64,000 bases of DNA from JADCRZ01 sp039921525. Lineage in GTDB: Bacteria; Bacteroidota; Bacteroidia; Chitinophagales; Chitinophagaceae. Below the pieces are notes generated by a model. That model had not been told where the DNA came from. It did not search any database and was given only the letters and a program-made list of their open reading frames with translations. Both the position numbers and the translations under genes were made by a program. Each line of letters opens with the position of its first letter. Position 1 is the first letter of the stretch. Positions 16,334 to 24,425 of this stretch are shown here, one piece after another. Where the stretch lies: assembly GCA_039921525.1 (NCBI GenBank), contig JBDSBP010000102.1, positions 1-64,000 of the forward strand. The letters are read 5' to 3'.

Positions 16334-16346
16334 TTTTTCGGTAATA

Positions 16347-16503
16347 ACTAGTGTTATGTCAACTCTAAAATGACGCTTTGGCTATCAGCCTTCAGCTATC
16401 AGCCGTCAGGAGGAAACTAACTCTAGCATTGTTTTCCTGATAGCTGACTGCTGATAGCTGATAGCCAAAATAACCGACAGTTTATGTTTAACATGACACT
16501 AGT
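16347..16503. repeat. MITE-like element with AGCTATCAGC palindrome, copy 2 (best preserved)
   Basis: A 157-bp element with inverted ends ACTAGTGTTATGTCAAC (left) and the reverse complement of ACTAGTGTCATGTTAAA (right). Inside is a long imperfect palindrome, GGCTATCAGC units at 16380-16413 and GCTGATAGC units at 16436-16466, around a 22-base loop. It matches the element at 1748-1903 in length, ends and core. No coding capacity. It lies between the convergent lipoprotein and recX genes. Confidence 0.75.
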
Positions 16504-16529
16504 ACATCAATGATACCGGTGACACCAGT

Positions 16530-17012
16530 TTATTGTTTTGCCTGGATCAGCGATTCCCTTATCAAATCTGCCTCAAATCCCTTTTGCGTTAAATAGTCCT
16601 GCAACTTCCGCATTCTTATGAAAAGATTCGGTTCACCTGATAATATTTCAAGTTTATTCGTAGTTAGTTTTTCCAGGGTCTCGAGATAATCATCTTCGTT
16701 AATTTGCGATAATGCTTTCTTTATGCAATATACGCTAACCTGTTTTTGTTTTAACGCATACTTTATTTTCCCCTTGCCCCATTGTTTCATTCGAAATTTG
16801 CCTCCGGCATATTGAATGGCAAATCGCTCTTCATTCAAATAATTCTCCTCAATGAGTAGTGAAATAAGTTCTTCCACTTCTGTTTTATGCATTCCCAGGC
16901 TATATAATTTTTCTTTCACCTCCTGGTGGCATCGTTCCTGGTAAGCACAGAAATACTTTAACTTTTGAAGCGCTTGTTCTTTGGTAAGTGTTTGTTTGAA
17001 AGGTATAGTCAC
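16530..17012 (-). CDS. recX: Regulatory protein RecX
   Basis: A 160-residue helical protein with the RecX repeat pattern (AYQERCHQEVKEKLYSLG, then LIEENYLNEERFAIQYAGGK, FRMKQWGKGKIKYALKQK). RecX binds the RecA filament and limits recombination and SOS activity. The start is most likely the GTG at 17010-17012, since no in-frame ATG occurs upstream or near it. The recA gene is not in the window. It is divergent from dnaN with 221 bp between them. Confidence 0.88.
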   Translation of the reverse strand: MTIPFKQTLTKEQALQKLKYFCAYQERCHQEVKEKLYSLGMHKTEVEELISLLIEENYLNEERFAIQYAGGKFRMKQWGKGKIKYALKQKQVSVYCIKKALSQINEDDYLETLEKLTTNKLEILSGEPNLFIRMRKLQDYLTQKGFEADLIRESLIQAKQ

Positions 17013-17233
17013 CCTGCAAAGTTGAAAAAAAATTTACACGGTTCAATGAAAATTGCTTTGAAGACACAAAAATAAACGCTTATATGAGCTCTGTAAAAAA
17101 AGATATGCAATAAATACCTGGCCTTCGCTCGCAAATTTAACACCTGTAAGGCTGGGTAGTGCTCTTAAAACCTGTTGGCAATTAACCAAAAATCCTTAGT
17201 TTCGTCCTTACTAATATTTAATCCCCGCATAAA

Positions 17234-18349
17234 ATGAAGTTCATTGTATCATCTTCTGCATTGTTAAAACAGTTGCAACAAATTAACGGAGTCATTGGTG
17301 CAAATACTGTTCTGCCTATCCTGGAAGATTTTTTGTTTGAGGTGGATAAAAACAGGCTTACCGTAGTAGCCACTGACCTGGAGACTGTTATGCGGATACA
17401 ATTGGATATCGAGGCCAAAGAAAATGGCAGGATCTGCATTCCGGCCAGGATATTAATGGATTCATTAAAAAATATACCTGATCAACCACTTACATTTAAT
17501 ATTGATAAAAATTTTGCTATTGAGATTACGTCTGATACTGGAAAGTATAAGGTAATGGGCGAAAATCCGGATAATTTTCCTAAAGAACCGGTAGCCGATG
17601 ATACTACTACTTTTACTATGCCGGCAACAGCCCTGCTAACGGCCATTAATAAAACGCTATTTGCAGTAAGTAATGACGACTTGCGGCCAGCTATGACCGG
17701 GGTATATTTCGATCTTAATGAAAAGTACATCCAGTTTGTGGCTACTGATGCACATAAACTGGTTCGTTACAAGAGAACGGATGTTACCTGCCCGAAAAAT
17801 GATTCCTTTATCGTTCCCAAAAAGCCTTTGGCGCTGTTAAAATCAGCCATCCCCGATAATGAAGACGAGCTGACGCTTAACTATAATAACAATCATTTGT
17901 TTGTTAAACATGGCGCCACACAGATGAGCTGCCGTTTAATAGATGCACGATTCCCGGATTATAAAGTGGTAATACCAGTTGATAATCCATACAAACTCCT
18001 GTTAAACAAGGTCGATTTTCAGAACGCTCTACGCCGGGTAAGTGTTTTTAGTAATAAAAGTACCAACCAGGTGGTATTAAACATCCAGGGCACCGAATTG
18101 CAGCTCGCGGCGCAGGATATAGATTTTTCCTTTGAAGGGAACGAACGGATGACCTGCCAATACAATGGGGAAGATCTGGCCATCGCTTTCAACGCCCGCT
18201 TTCTTATCGAAATGCTTAATGCCGCGGCTAGTACTGATATTAATATAGAACTGTCTACTCCTACAAAAGCTGGAATAATAAAACCGACTGAGAATAAAGA
18301 CAATGAAGAACTGCTGATCCTGGTAATGCCGCTGATGCTGAATAATTAA
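17234..18349 (+). CDS. dnaN: DNA polymerase III beta subunit (sliding clamp)
   Basis: 371 residues, the normal length, with three repeated clamp domains. It begins MKFIVSSSALLKQLQQINGV and contains the family segments LPILEDFLFEV, VVATDLETVMRI, VATDAHKLVRY and the C-terminal LLILVMPLML. DnaN encircles DNA and gives processivity to the replicase. In many bacteria dnaN is next to dnaA at the origin; here the neighbours are recX and a toxin-antitoxin pair, and dnaA is not in the window. A putative origin lies about 15 kb to the right. Confidence 0.96.
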   Translation: MKFIVSSSALLKQLQQINGVIGANTVLPILEDFLFEVDKNRLTVVATDLETVMRIQLDIEAKENGRICIPARILMDSLKNIPDQPLTFNIDKNFAIEITSDTGKYKVMGENPDNFPKEPVADDTTTFTMPATALLTAINKTLFAVSNDDLRPAMTGVYFDLNEKYIQFVATDAHKLVRYKRTDVTCPKNDSFIVPKKPLALLKSAIPDNEDELTLNYNNNHLFVKHGATQMSCRLIDARFPDYKVVIPVDNPYKLLLNKVDFQNALRRVSVFSNKSTNQVVLNIQGTELQLAAQDIDFSFEGNERMTCQYNGEDLAIAFNARFLIEMLNAAASTDINIELSTPTKAGIIKPTENKDNEELLILVMPLMLNN

Positions 18350-18375
18350 TAAGTAAGCAAAAGATAATTCAGTGA

Positions 18376-18663
18376 TCACTCTTCACCAGTAAAGCCCGCA
18401 TTCAACAGATCCAGCATAATTATCTTTCTGCCTTTTATTCGATAATAAAGCTTGTTTTTTCTACTCACACTAATTTTATAAACCCCGGGGATTTTTGACG
18501 ATGGAACACCGATGCCCGGATAATGACAGGCCATCTTCATTTTAATATCTATTCTTTCAACAAGTTGATTTGTCACTTCTAACGAGAACTTGTTTTCGAT
18601 ATAAGTAAACATTTTAGCCAATTTGCGGGAAAATCGATAACTGAGAACTATTTTGTACGCCAT
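18376..18663 (-). CDS. RelE/ParE family toxin
   Basis: 95 residues with the RelE/ParE pattern: KIVLSYRFSRKLAKMFTYIENKFS, a long amphipathic helix, then the basic beta strands VYKISVSRKNKLYYRIKGRKIIMLDLLN. Family members are ribosome-dependent RNases or gyrase inhibitors. The start overlaps the end of the antitoxin gene by 16 bp, the usual coupling of such pairs. It is convergent with dnaN, 26 bp from its stop. Whether it acts as RelE or ParE cannot be told. Confidence 0.82.
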   Translation of the reverse strand: MAYKIVLSYRFSRKLAKMFTYIENKFSLEVTNQLVERIDIKMKMACHYPGIGVPSSKIPGVYKISVSRKNKLYYRIKGRKIIMLDLLNAGFTGEE

Positions 18664-18893
18664 CTCGCCGTTAGCTTTTTAAACCCCTTTAAACTGATAA
18701 CTTCCTTTTTTTCTACCTCATCTATTGAAACCTGCAGCTGTTGTAACTGGGCTTCGGTCAGGTCATCCAATATATCCGTTTGCGAGAAGGTTGTATATGT
18801 TTGTATTTCTTCTTTTAACAAGGAAAGAATTTTTTTATCTTCAATATCATCGATCAACTTATAAATCTCGGTTTTGATACTTTTAACAGTCAT
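18648..18893 (-). CDS. Antitoxin of a RelE/ParE-type addiction module
   Basis: 81 residues, highly helical and acidic in the middle. The pattern (IKTEIYKLIDDIEDKKILS, then LTEAQLQQLQVSIDEVEK and a short basic C-terminus) is the one common in Bacteroidota addiction-module proteins encoded upstream of ParE-like toxins. It lacks an obvious DNA-binding domain. It precedes and overlaps the toxin gene, the normal order. Recognition rests on pattern plus position. Confidence 0.7.
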   Translation of the reverse strand: MTVKSIKTEIYKLIDDIEDKKILSLLKEEIQTYTTFSQTDILDDLTEAQLQQLQVSIDEVEKKEVISLKGFKKLTARWRTK

Positions 18894-19040
18894 TTTGAGA
18901 AGATTGCTATTTTTTAAAGTTAGTTTTATTAACTGATATTTTTAACTGGCCCCTGATTTTAACCATATGATTACATCGGATTCATCCTTTTTACGGAAAC
19001 CGCAAAGTGTTCTACTTAATACTTTGAATATCTTTGTTCT

Positions 19041-19448
19041 ATGAATTTTCTCCCCATTCGGGCATATGATAATTATATAAAAGCTTCTATAGAGCTTTCG
19101 TTATTAAAGGAAGCCGGCATTATCTGCCATCTTAAAGATGAATATACCATTACAATTGACCCGCTATTGAGCCCGGCATTAGGTGGTATGAAATTAATGG
19201 TGGAAGAAGAAGATCTATTGAAGGCACAACAAATATTGGAAAATTCTGACCAGCTTTACCTGGAAACGATACCCTGCCCCATCTGCGATGAACACTCCCT
19301 GAAACTTGTTATTGAAACCGTTCAATACAAAACCTGGGCAGGTAAAGTAAAATCATTGCTTATTAATGGACAGGCACAGCAGGTTACCAGGTTTTATCGA
19401 TGTAGTAACTGCAAATACGAATGTAAAGATCTGCCTCAATCGGTTTGA
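19041..19448 (+). CDS. DUF2007 domain protein with zinc ribbon
   Basis: 135 residues. Residues 1-70 (IRAYDNYIKASIELSLLKEAGI, LGGMKLMVEEEDLLKAQQIL) match the DUF2007 fold, a PII-like putative signal-transducing domain. The C-terminal part carries two CxxC knuckles, C79-P-I-C82 and C121-S-N-C124, probably a zinc ribbon. Cytoplasmic. TATCTTTG at 19029-19036, just before the ATG, resembles a Bacteroidota -7 box but is very close to the start. It lies 75 bp upstream of the desaturase gene on the same strand. The function is unknown. Confidence 0.78.
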   Translation: MNFLPIRAYDNYIKASIELSLLKEAGIICHLKDEYTITIDPLLSPALGGMKLMVEEEDLLKAQQILENSDQLYLETIPCPICDEHSLKLVIETVQYKTWAGKVKSLLINGQAQQVTRFYRCSNCKYECKDLPQSV

Positions 19449-19523
19449 AAGTGTACATCCAACATTAACAAAATATGATAGGTTGGATGAGGTTTACTTC
19501 GTAACTTTTTATCATTTATTATC

Positions 19524-20342
19524 ATGGAAAGATTTATGCAATATTGGGAGCATATTCACAGCTCCGATCGTGTTCTAATCCTGATGATTGGGATGATTTT
19601 TTTCTGGATCATTGAAGGATATTATCCATTATTTCAATTTTCATTTAAGCGATACAAACACGCGGGCGTTAATCTCATTTTTTTATTTACTACGCTTGTA
19701 TTCAACCTGGTTTTTGGACTAGTTACCGTGAAAGTGTGCGATTGGGTTATGAAGAATCATATTGGTTTATTAAACTGGGTGCAGGTACCTGTTTGGGCCA
19801 CAATAGGGCTGTCGTTGTTTTTTATGGATTTCTTTGGTCAATATGCCCCTCATTACACTATGCATAAAGTAAAATGGATGTGGAAATTCCATATGATCCA
19901 TCATAGCGATACTAAGGTAGATGTTACGACAGGCACCAGGCATCACCCCGGCGAATGGTTATTTCGGGAATTTAGCACTATCATAGGCATTATCGTAATC
20001 GGCCTGCCCGTAGGATTGTACTTTTTATACAGGAGTGTCGCGGCTATTTTTACTCATTTTAACCATGCGAATATGAGAGTGCCGCTTTGGCTGGATAAGC
20101 CTATAAGCTGGATATTTGTTTCCCCGAATATGCATAAAGTTCACCACCACTATAAAAGGCCATTTACAGACTCCAATTATAGTAATATCTTTTCTTTATG
20201 GGATCGATTATTTGGCTCATATAAATATGATGACCCTAAGAACTTGCGGTATGGACTAGATGTGCTGGAAGACTCCACCGATGAAAACATCGGTTACCAG
20301 TTTAAACTTCCCTTCAATAAAAATATTAAAACAGGCATTTGA
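19524..20342 (+). CDS. Sterol desaturase / fatty acid hydroxylase family protein
   Basis: A 272-residue membrane protein of the FA_hydroxylase superfamily (di-iron oxygenases acting on lipids). The three histidine clusters are present: H110xxxH114 in APHYTMH, H123xxHH127 in FHMIHHS and H204xxHHH209 in MHKVHHHY, plus HFNHAN near 178-183. Four hydrophobic segments surround them. Likely acts on a membrane lipid at the inner membrane; the substrate is unknown. A second, different member is encoded at 59254-60018. A dispersed repeat starts 11 bp after the stop. Confidence 0.87.
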   Translation: MERFMQYWEHIHSSDRVLILMIGMIFFWIIEGYYPLFQFSFKRYKHAGVNLIFLFTTLVFNLVFGLVTVKVCDWVMKNHIGLLNWVQVPVWATIGLSLFFMDFFGQYAPHYTMHKVKWMWKFHMIHHSDTKVDVTTGTRHHPGEWLFREFSTIIGIIVIGLPVGLYFLYRSVAAIFTHFNHANMRVPLWLDKPISWIFVSPNMHKVHHHYKRPFTDSNYSNIFSLWDRLFGSYKYDDPKNLRYGLDVLEDSTDENIGYQFKLPFNKNIKTGI

Positions 20343-20352
20343 TCTGTGATTT

Positions 20353-20624
20353 ACTTCCGAACTCTTCGAGACTTGTATAAAAGCGAGCTTAATTTGTTTA
20401 TAAAATGAAGAACTTCTTAAAATTGAATTTGTTCAAAAATCAATATTCGATTGGTAAACTTTCGCTGAACAGCGCCTGAACAAAAAACTCAATCTTTTGG
20501 GATGACTTCTAAAGTCTTCTAGACTTCGAAAGTCTAAATTTGAGACCTCTAAGCCAGACTTTCGAAGTTTTGCAAACTTCGGAAATCAGCATTCACACTT
20601 GTCATTGGCTCATCCGAAGTCAAC
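20353..20624. repeat. MITE-like element, diverged copy 2 of the 4429 family
   Basis: About 272 bp sharing segments in the same order with the element at 4429-4664: ACTTCCGAA at the left end, ACTTGTATAAAAGCGAGCTT, TTGTTCAAAAATCAATATTC, GATTGGTAAACT, ACAGCGCCTGAACAAA, CACTTGTCATTGGC and CCGAAGTCAAC at the right end. It lacks the nested AAACCTATAAGGTTTG palindrome and has its own extra hairpin-rich piece (about 20500-20590, GACTTCGAAAGTC and similar). Non-coding; it fills the gap between the desaturase and transglutaminase genes. Confidence 0.7.
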
Positions 20625-20672
20625 ACGCAAAAGACTACGGAAGTCCGTTGCAAACACATTGGAGGAAACCCC

Positions 20673-21638
20673 CTACTGCTGCTGCTGCTGCTGCTTTTGC
20701 TGCATCTCCAAAAACCTCCTGTACGAATTTCCATCTTCCGTCATTTTTGGTTGAGGGGTAAGAATTGTAGTAAAATCCTCCCTCGAATTTCCATCTTCAT
20801 AAGAAACAGTAACCCCAACCTCCAATGTTTGTTCAGATGTTCCTTTATAGGTTCCCCTTACCGGCGAGCAATCTGTAAAATTTCTACCAACGGCCAGTCG
20901 AACATGCCGATCGCTAACCAGGCAATTATTAGTAGTATCCAAACCCAGCCAACCGAAAGAGGGAAGGTAGGCTTCTACCCAGGCATGAGTGGCGCCTTCA
21001 CCACGCATACCTGACTTGTGCGGACAAACGTACCCACTTACATAACGTGCCGGGATATTAATAATACGCAACATAGCAGATAACATATGAGCAAAATCCT
21101 GGCAGACGCCCGCTTTCAGTTTCCATATTTCGTTCAGCGTAGTTTCAACGCTTGTTATGCCTTTGATATAGTTGAAGTTTTCAAAAACATACTCGTTAAG
21201 ACGGAGGGCTGCAGCGTAGGGCGTTACTTCGTGGTTTTGGGAAAGCTCCACGATCATGGTTATTTCCGACAACGCGTCAAATTGTTCCACTTTTAAAAAA
21301 TCTATCAGTGCCACTTTATTTCGCACCTGCAGCAAATGGCTCCACTGCTCTTCTTTGGGTTGTGTATCTTCCGGAACCGGGCGCGGCTTGGTAATCACTT
21401 CCATCCTGGAATCAATAATCAATTCAAGATGCGGTTCCTGCGATGAAAACGAGCCAACATCATTGCCATAGTAATCTTTATAAATTTCCACGATGGGTTC
21501 ACCGCTGATGGTAAGTTCATGCTTAAGTACTTCCTGGTATTCGTCTTTGATCGGGTAAAGAATGATCTGGTTCGCACTATCTCTCACTGGTGACTCATAG
21601 GTATATTTCGTTACATGGTGAATCTTAAATTTTGACAT
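20673..21638 (-). CDS. Transglutaminase-like protein (third gene of the ATP-grasp trio)
   Basis: 321 residues. The N-terminal part (KIHHVTKYTYESPVRDSANQIILYP) and the catalytic core are those of bacterial transglutaminase-like proteins: Cys179 in AGVCQDFAHML, His218 in GATHAWVEAYLP and Asp234 in GWLGLDTTN. Such proteins are thought to act as amidases or proteases on amide-linked products. It follows the alpha-E and circularly permuted ATP-grasp genes, a conserved trio proposed to make and process peptides or peptide tags. The C-terminus ends in a glutamine run encoded by a CAG tract (20678-20695), so its length may vary between strains. Confidence 0.88.
   Translation of the reverse strand: MSKFKIHHVTKYTYESPVRDSANQIILYPIKDEYQEVLKHELTISGEPIVEIYKDYYGNDVGSFSSQEPHLELIIDSRMEVITKPRPVPEDTQPKEEQWSHLLQVRNKVALIDFLKVEQFDALSEITMIVELSQNHEVTPYAAALRLNEYVFENFNYIKGITSVETTLNEIWKLKAGVCQDFAHMLSAMLRIINIPARYVSGYVCPHKSGMRGEGATHAWVEAYLPSFGWLGLDTTNNCLVSDRHVRLAVGRNFTDCSPVRGTYKGTSEQTLEVGVTVSYEDGNSREDFTTILTPQPKMTEDGNSYRRFLEMQQKQQQQQQ
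20678..20695. repeat. CTG/CAG trinucleotide microsatellite at the end of the transglutaminase gene
   Basis: Six CTG units on the plus strand (CAG on the coding strand) encode the last six glutamines before the TAG stop of the transglutaminase-like gene. Slippage here would lengthen or shorten a C-terminal Gln tail without shifting frame. Confidence 0.75.
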
Positions 21639-21751
21639 TGTCAGTTTGTATTTGTTTTCGGAAAAAATTGATTACTCTTACCCGGTAATCCTTTGGTTTT
21701 TTTAACACGTGGCAGCAATATAAAACGTTGAAATAAGCATATACTTAAAGA

Positions 21752-22690
21752 TCAGGTTGAGTACGCAAAAAACTTTTCATCAAGATCGGTTCCTATTTTA
21801 TTTAACTGGGCAATAGATTCTGTAAGGTATTTATGCAATCCCTGCTGCATGATATTATCTACCGTTGAATATTGAACTCTACTTACCAGCTTCCCCATCA
21901 TAAAATCGATCTGGTTGAAACCTTCAGAGTTTTTTTCACTTTTAAGCCGCTTAAAATAAAGGTGCATCCGTGAAATGGCATAAGAAACCGATCGGGGAAA
22001 CTGGCGGTTTAACACAATTTGTTCAACAACATTCCTTGCCTCAAATCCGCTACGATAGGTTTTCAAATACAACTGGTGCCCGGCCATGGAAAGCAAAAAA
22101 TATTTCCAGTAAGTGGCATCCGTTGATTTGTCGGCATCATAATTAAGCGTGCTGAATTTTATATCAAGAATCTCTGAGCTCTGAATACCTCTTTCCAGGT
22201 ATTTTCCGATGTTCATAAAAGCAGTTCCCTCTCCCCTGGCCATCGTAACATCGGCGGTTCCATAGAATAATAAACATTGTTTTATCAATACATCCAACTC
22301 TGTAATTGGATCTTCTGCATGAAGACCTCTCACCAACGCCTCATCACGCATGATATGATAAAAATCGTTTATGCATTGCCACAATTCTTTAGTGATATGT
22401 TCCTGTACGCTTCTTGCGTTTTCCCTTGCCTGCGTGACGATATTAAAGACCGAATTGGGGTTATTCTTTTCCAGCACAACATATTTTAAAACAGCCCGGG
22501 TGTCTTTGCAGATGGCTTCTATTTTTTCTTCTTCCAGGTAGGTAAAGATCTTAAGTACCGGTGTCCAGGAAAATTCGTGGATATCATCTTGCGATGAAGC
22601 GTAATTTATCTTCAGCATGCGCAAAATACCATCGCTTCTTTCCATATAACGGCTCATCCAGTATAAACTATTGGCTACTCTACTTAGCAT
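21752..22690 (-). CDS. Alpha-E domain protein (DUF403)
   Basis: 312 residues, almost all helical. The N-terminal MLSRVANSLYWMSRYMERSDG is the hallmark of the alpha-E family, and YGTADVTMARGEGTAFMNIGKYLERG is the second conserved block. Alpha-E proteins occur next to circularly permuted ATP-grasp and transglutaminase-like proteins in many phyla; comparative work suggests a role in a peptide-forming pathway, but the biochemical role is not established. It lies 157 bp downstream of the ATP-grasp gene and 113 bp upstream of the transglutaminase gene, all on the minus strand. Confidence 0.9.
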   Translation of the reverse strand: MLSRVANSLYWMSRYMERSDGILRMLKINYASSQDDIHEFSWTPVLKIFTYLEEEKIEAICKDTRAVLKYVVLEKNNPNSVFNIVTQARENARSVQEHITKELWQCINDFYHIMRDEALVRGLHAEDPITELDVLIKQCLLFYGTADVTMARGEGTAFMNIGKYLERGIQSSEILDIKFSTLNYDADKSTDATYWKYFLLSMAGHQLYLKTYRSGFEARNVVEQIVLNRQFPRSVSYAISRMHLYFKRLKSEKNSEGFNQIDFMMGKLVSRVQYSTVDNIMQQGLHKYLTESIAQLNKIGTDLDEKFFAYST

Positions 22691-22847
22691 GTATTGTTTA
22701 AGTTTGGTTTACAGTTTTCGCTTTTTCTTTGTGCCTGGCAACAATTGCCAGGCCGTATTCATGGAGTTGTTTAGATAACTCTTTGTCAGTGGCATGCAAT
22801 TAAAGAAACACTGCGGATTTTTAAGACTTCTATCACAATAAGCCTGG

Positions 22848-24293
22848 TTACACCAGCACCCAGGTATCTTTGCTTCCACCACCCTGGGACGAATTCACGA
22901 CAAGCGACCCTTCCCTTAAAGCTACTCGTGTTAATCCTCCCGGAACAATTTCTATCCCGTCGGGTCCGCACAAAGCATAGGGCCTGAGATCAATACGACG
23001 TGGCTGCATTTTTCCATTCATGTAACAGGGAGCGGAAGATAGATTAATAATGGGTTGCGCAATAAACTGGCGGGGATCTTTTACGATTTCTTGCTTATAA
23101 ATCTCTATCTCCTGTTCGGTAGCAACATGACCCATCAGCATGCCGTAACCACCGCTTTCATTCGTTTTCTTGATAACCATTTTGTTCATGTTGGCAAAAA
23201 CATGGTCCCTTTCTTCTATGTTACCGAGCTGGTAAGTGGGTACGTTTTTGAGAATGGGCTCTTCATTCAGGTAATATCTTATCATCGCGGGCACGTAGGT
23301 GTAAATTGCTTTATCATCTGCTACACCATTTCCGGTAGCATTTACAATGGCCACGTTTCCTTTTCTATAGGCGCTCATCAATCCTGCCACGCCCAACAGG
23401 CTATTGGAGTTAAAAACCAGGGGATCAAGAAATTCATCGTCCACCCGCCTGTAAATAACATCAACCTGCTGCAGACCCTGCGTGGTTTTCATATATACAC
23501 GGTGGTTATCTACTACCAGGTCTCTGCCCTCCACCAATTCAACTCCCATGAGCCTGGCTAAGGTACTGTGCTCGAAATAAGCCGAATTGTAAACGCCAGG
23601 GGTTAATAAAACAATGGTGGGATTAGATGTTTGCCGGGGCGAAAGTGAAACCAGGTTTTTATGCAAAATGGTAGGATATTCCATAACAGTTCGCACATTA
23701 TTCCTGGGCAGCAGGTCAGGGAATAATCGTTTGGTTATTTCCCGGTTCTCCAGCATATAACTTACTCCGCTGGGGGTTCTGAGATTGTCTTCCAATATAT
23801 AAAAAGAGCCGTCACTATCCCTGATAAGATCAATTCCGGCAATGTGCACGTAGATATCGTAAGGAACAGGAAATGCGTTCATCTCGCGCAAGAAATGCGG
23901 ACAGCTATACACCATACTGGCAGGCACTACGCCGTCTTTCAGGATAAATTGCTCATTGTAAACATCTTTAAGGAAAAGATTCAATGCCTTGAGCCGCTGT
24001 TTAATGCCGCTTTCAATAAACTGCCATTCTACCGCTGTGATAATTCTTGGGATGATATCAAAAGGAAATATCTTTTCAATTCCTTCCCCACTGCTATAAA
24101 CGGTGAAGGTGATACCCTGGCTCATGAAAAGCCGTTTTGCCTGCTCTTCTTTTTTATTTAATTCGGAAATACTCAGTTGTTGTAAAAAATCAACCACTCC
24201 TCGGTACTGGGTTCGAACAGAGGACGATTCGTACATTTCATCCCAGGTATTCAGGTCGGGGTAATAAGAACTTAACAATTCATTGGTTTGCAT
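22848..24293 (-). CDS. Circularly permuted type 2 ATP-grasp protein
   Basis: 481 residues. Family signatures are WDEMYESSSVRTQYRGVVDF near the N-terminus, GIDLIRDSDGSFYILEDNLR with TPSGVSYMLENR (ATP/metal-binding region), VMEYPTILHKNLV, KKTNESGGYGMLMG and the C-terminal SSQGGGSKDTWVL. ATP-grasp enzymes ligate carboxylates to amines through an acyl phosphate, so this is presumably the peptide-bond-forming member of the trio with the alpha-E and transglutaminase proteins. It is the first gene of the minus-strand trio and is divergent from kdsB. Confidence 0.92.
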   Translation of the reverse strand: MQTNELLSSYYPDLNTWDEMYESSSVRTQYRGVVDFLQQLSISELNKKEEQAKRLFMSQGITFTVYSSGEGIEKIFPFDIIPRIITAVEWQFIESGIKQRLKALNLFLKDVYNEQFILKDGVVPASMVYSCPHFLREMNAFPVPYDIYVHIAGIDLIRDSDGSFYILEDNLRTPSGVSYMLENREITKRLFPDLLPRNNVRTVMEYPTILHKNLVSLSPRQTSNPTIVLLTPGVYNSAYFEHSTLARLMGVELVEGRDLVVDNHRVYMKTTQGLQQVDVIYRRVDDEFLDPLVFNSNSLLGVAGLMSAYRKGNVAIVNATGNGVADDKAIYTYVPAMIRYYLNEEPILKNVPTYQLGNIEERDHVFANMNKMVIKKTNESGGYGMLMGHVATEQEIEIYKQEIVKDPRQFIAQPIINLSSAPCYMNGKMQPRRIDLRPYALCGPDGIEIVPGGLTRVALREGSLVVNSSQGGGSKDTWVLV

Positions 24294-24425
24294 ACAACGT
24301 GGTTTTTGAATGAAGTTCTATGGCCAGCTATCGTTGTGTAAAATTTCATTCCAAATATAACAAAACGCCTTTGAGTTCCCCGAGATTTTTAGTTTACTTA
24401 TATCTTTACTTTCTAAACGTTTAAA

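Noticed and set aside
23055..23561. A 168-residue frame antisense to the ATP-grasp gene
   Set aside because: It is a shadow of a gene whose family motifs are intact on the minus strand; the antisense product has no recognisable pattern.
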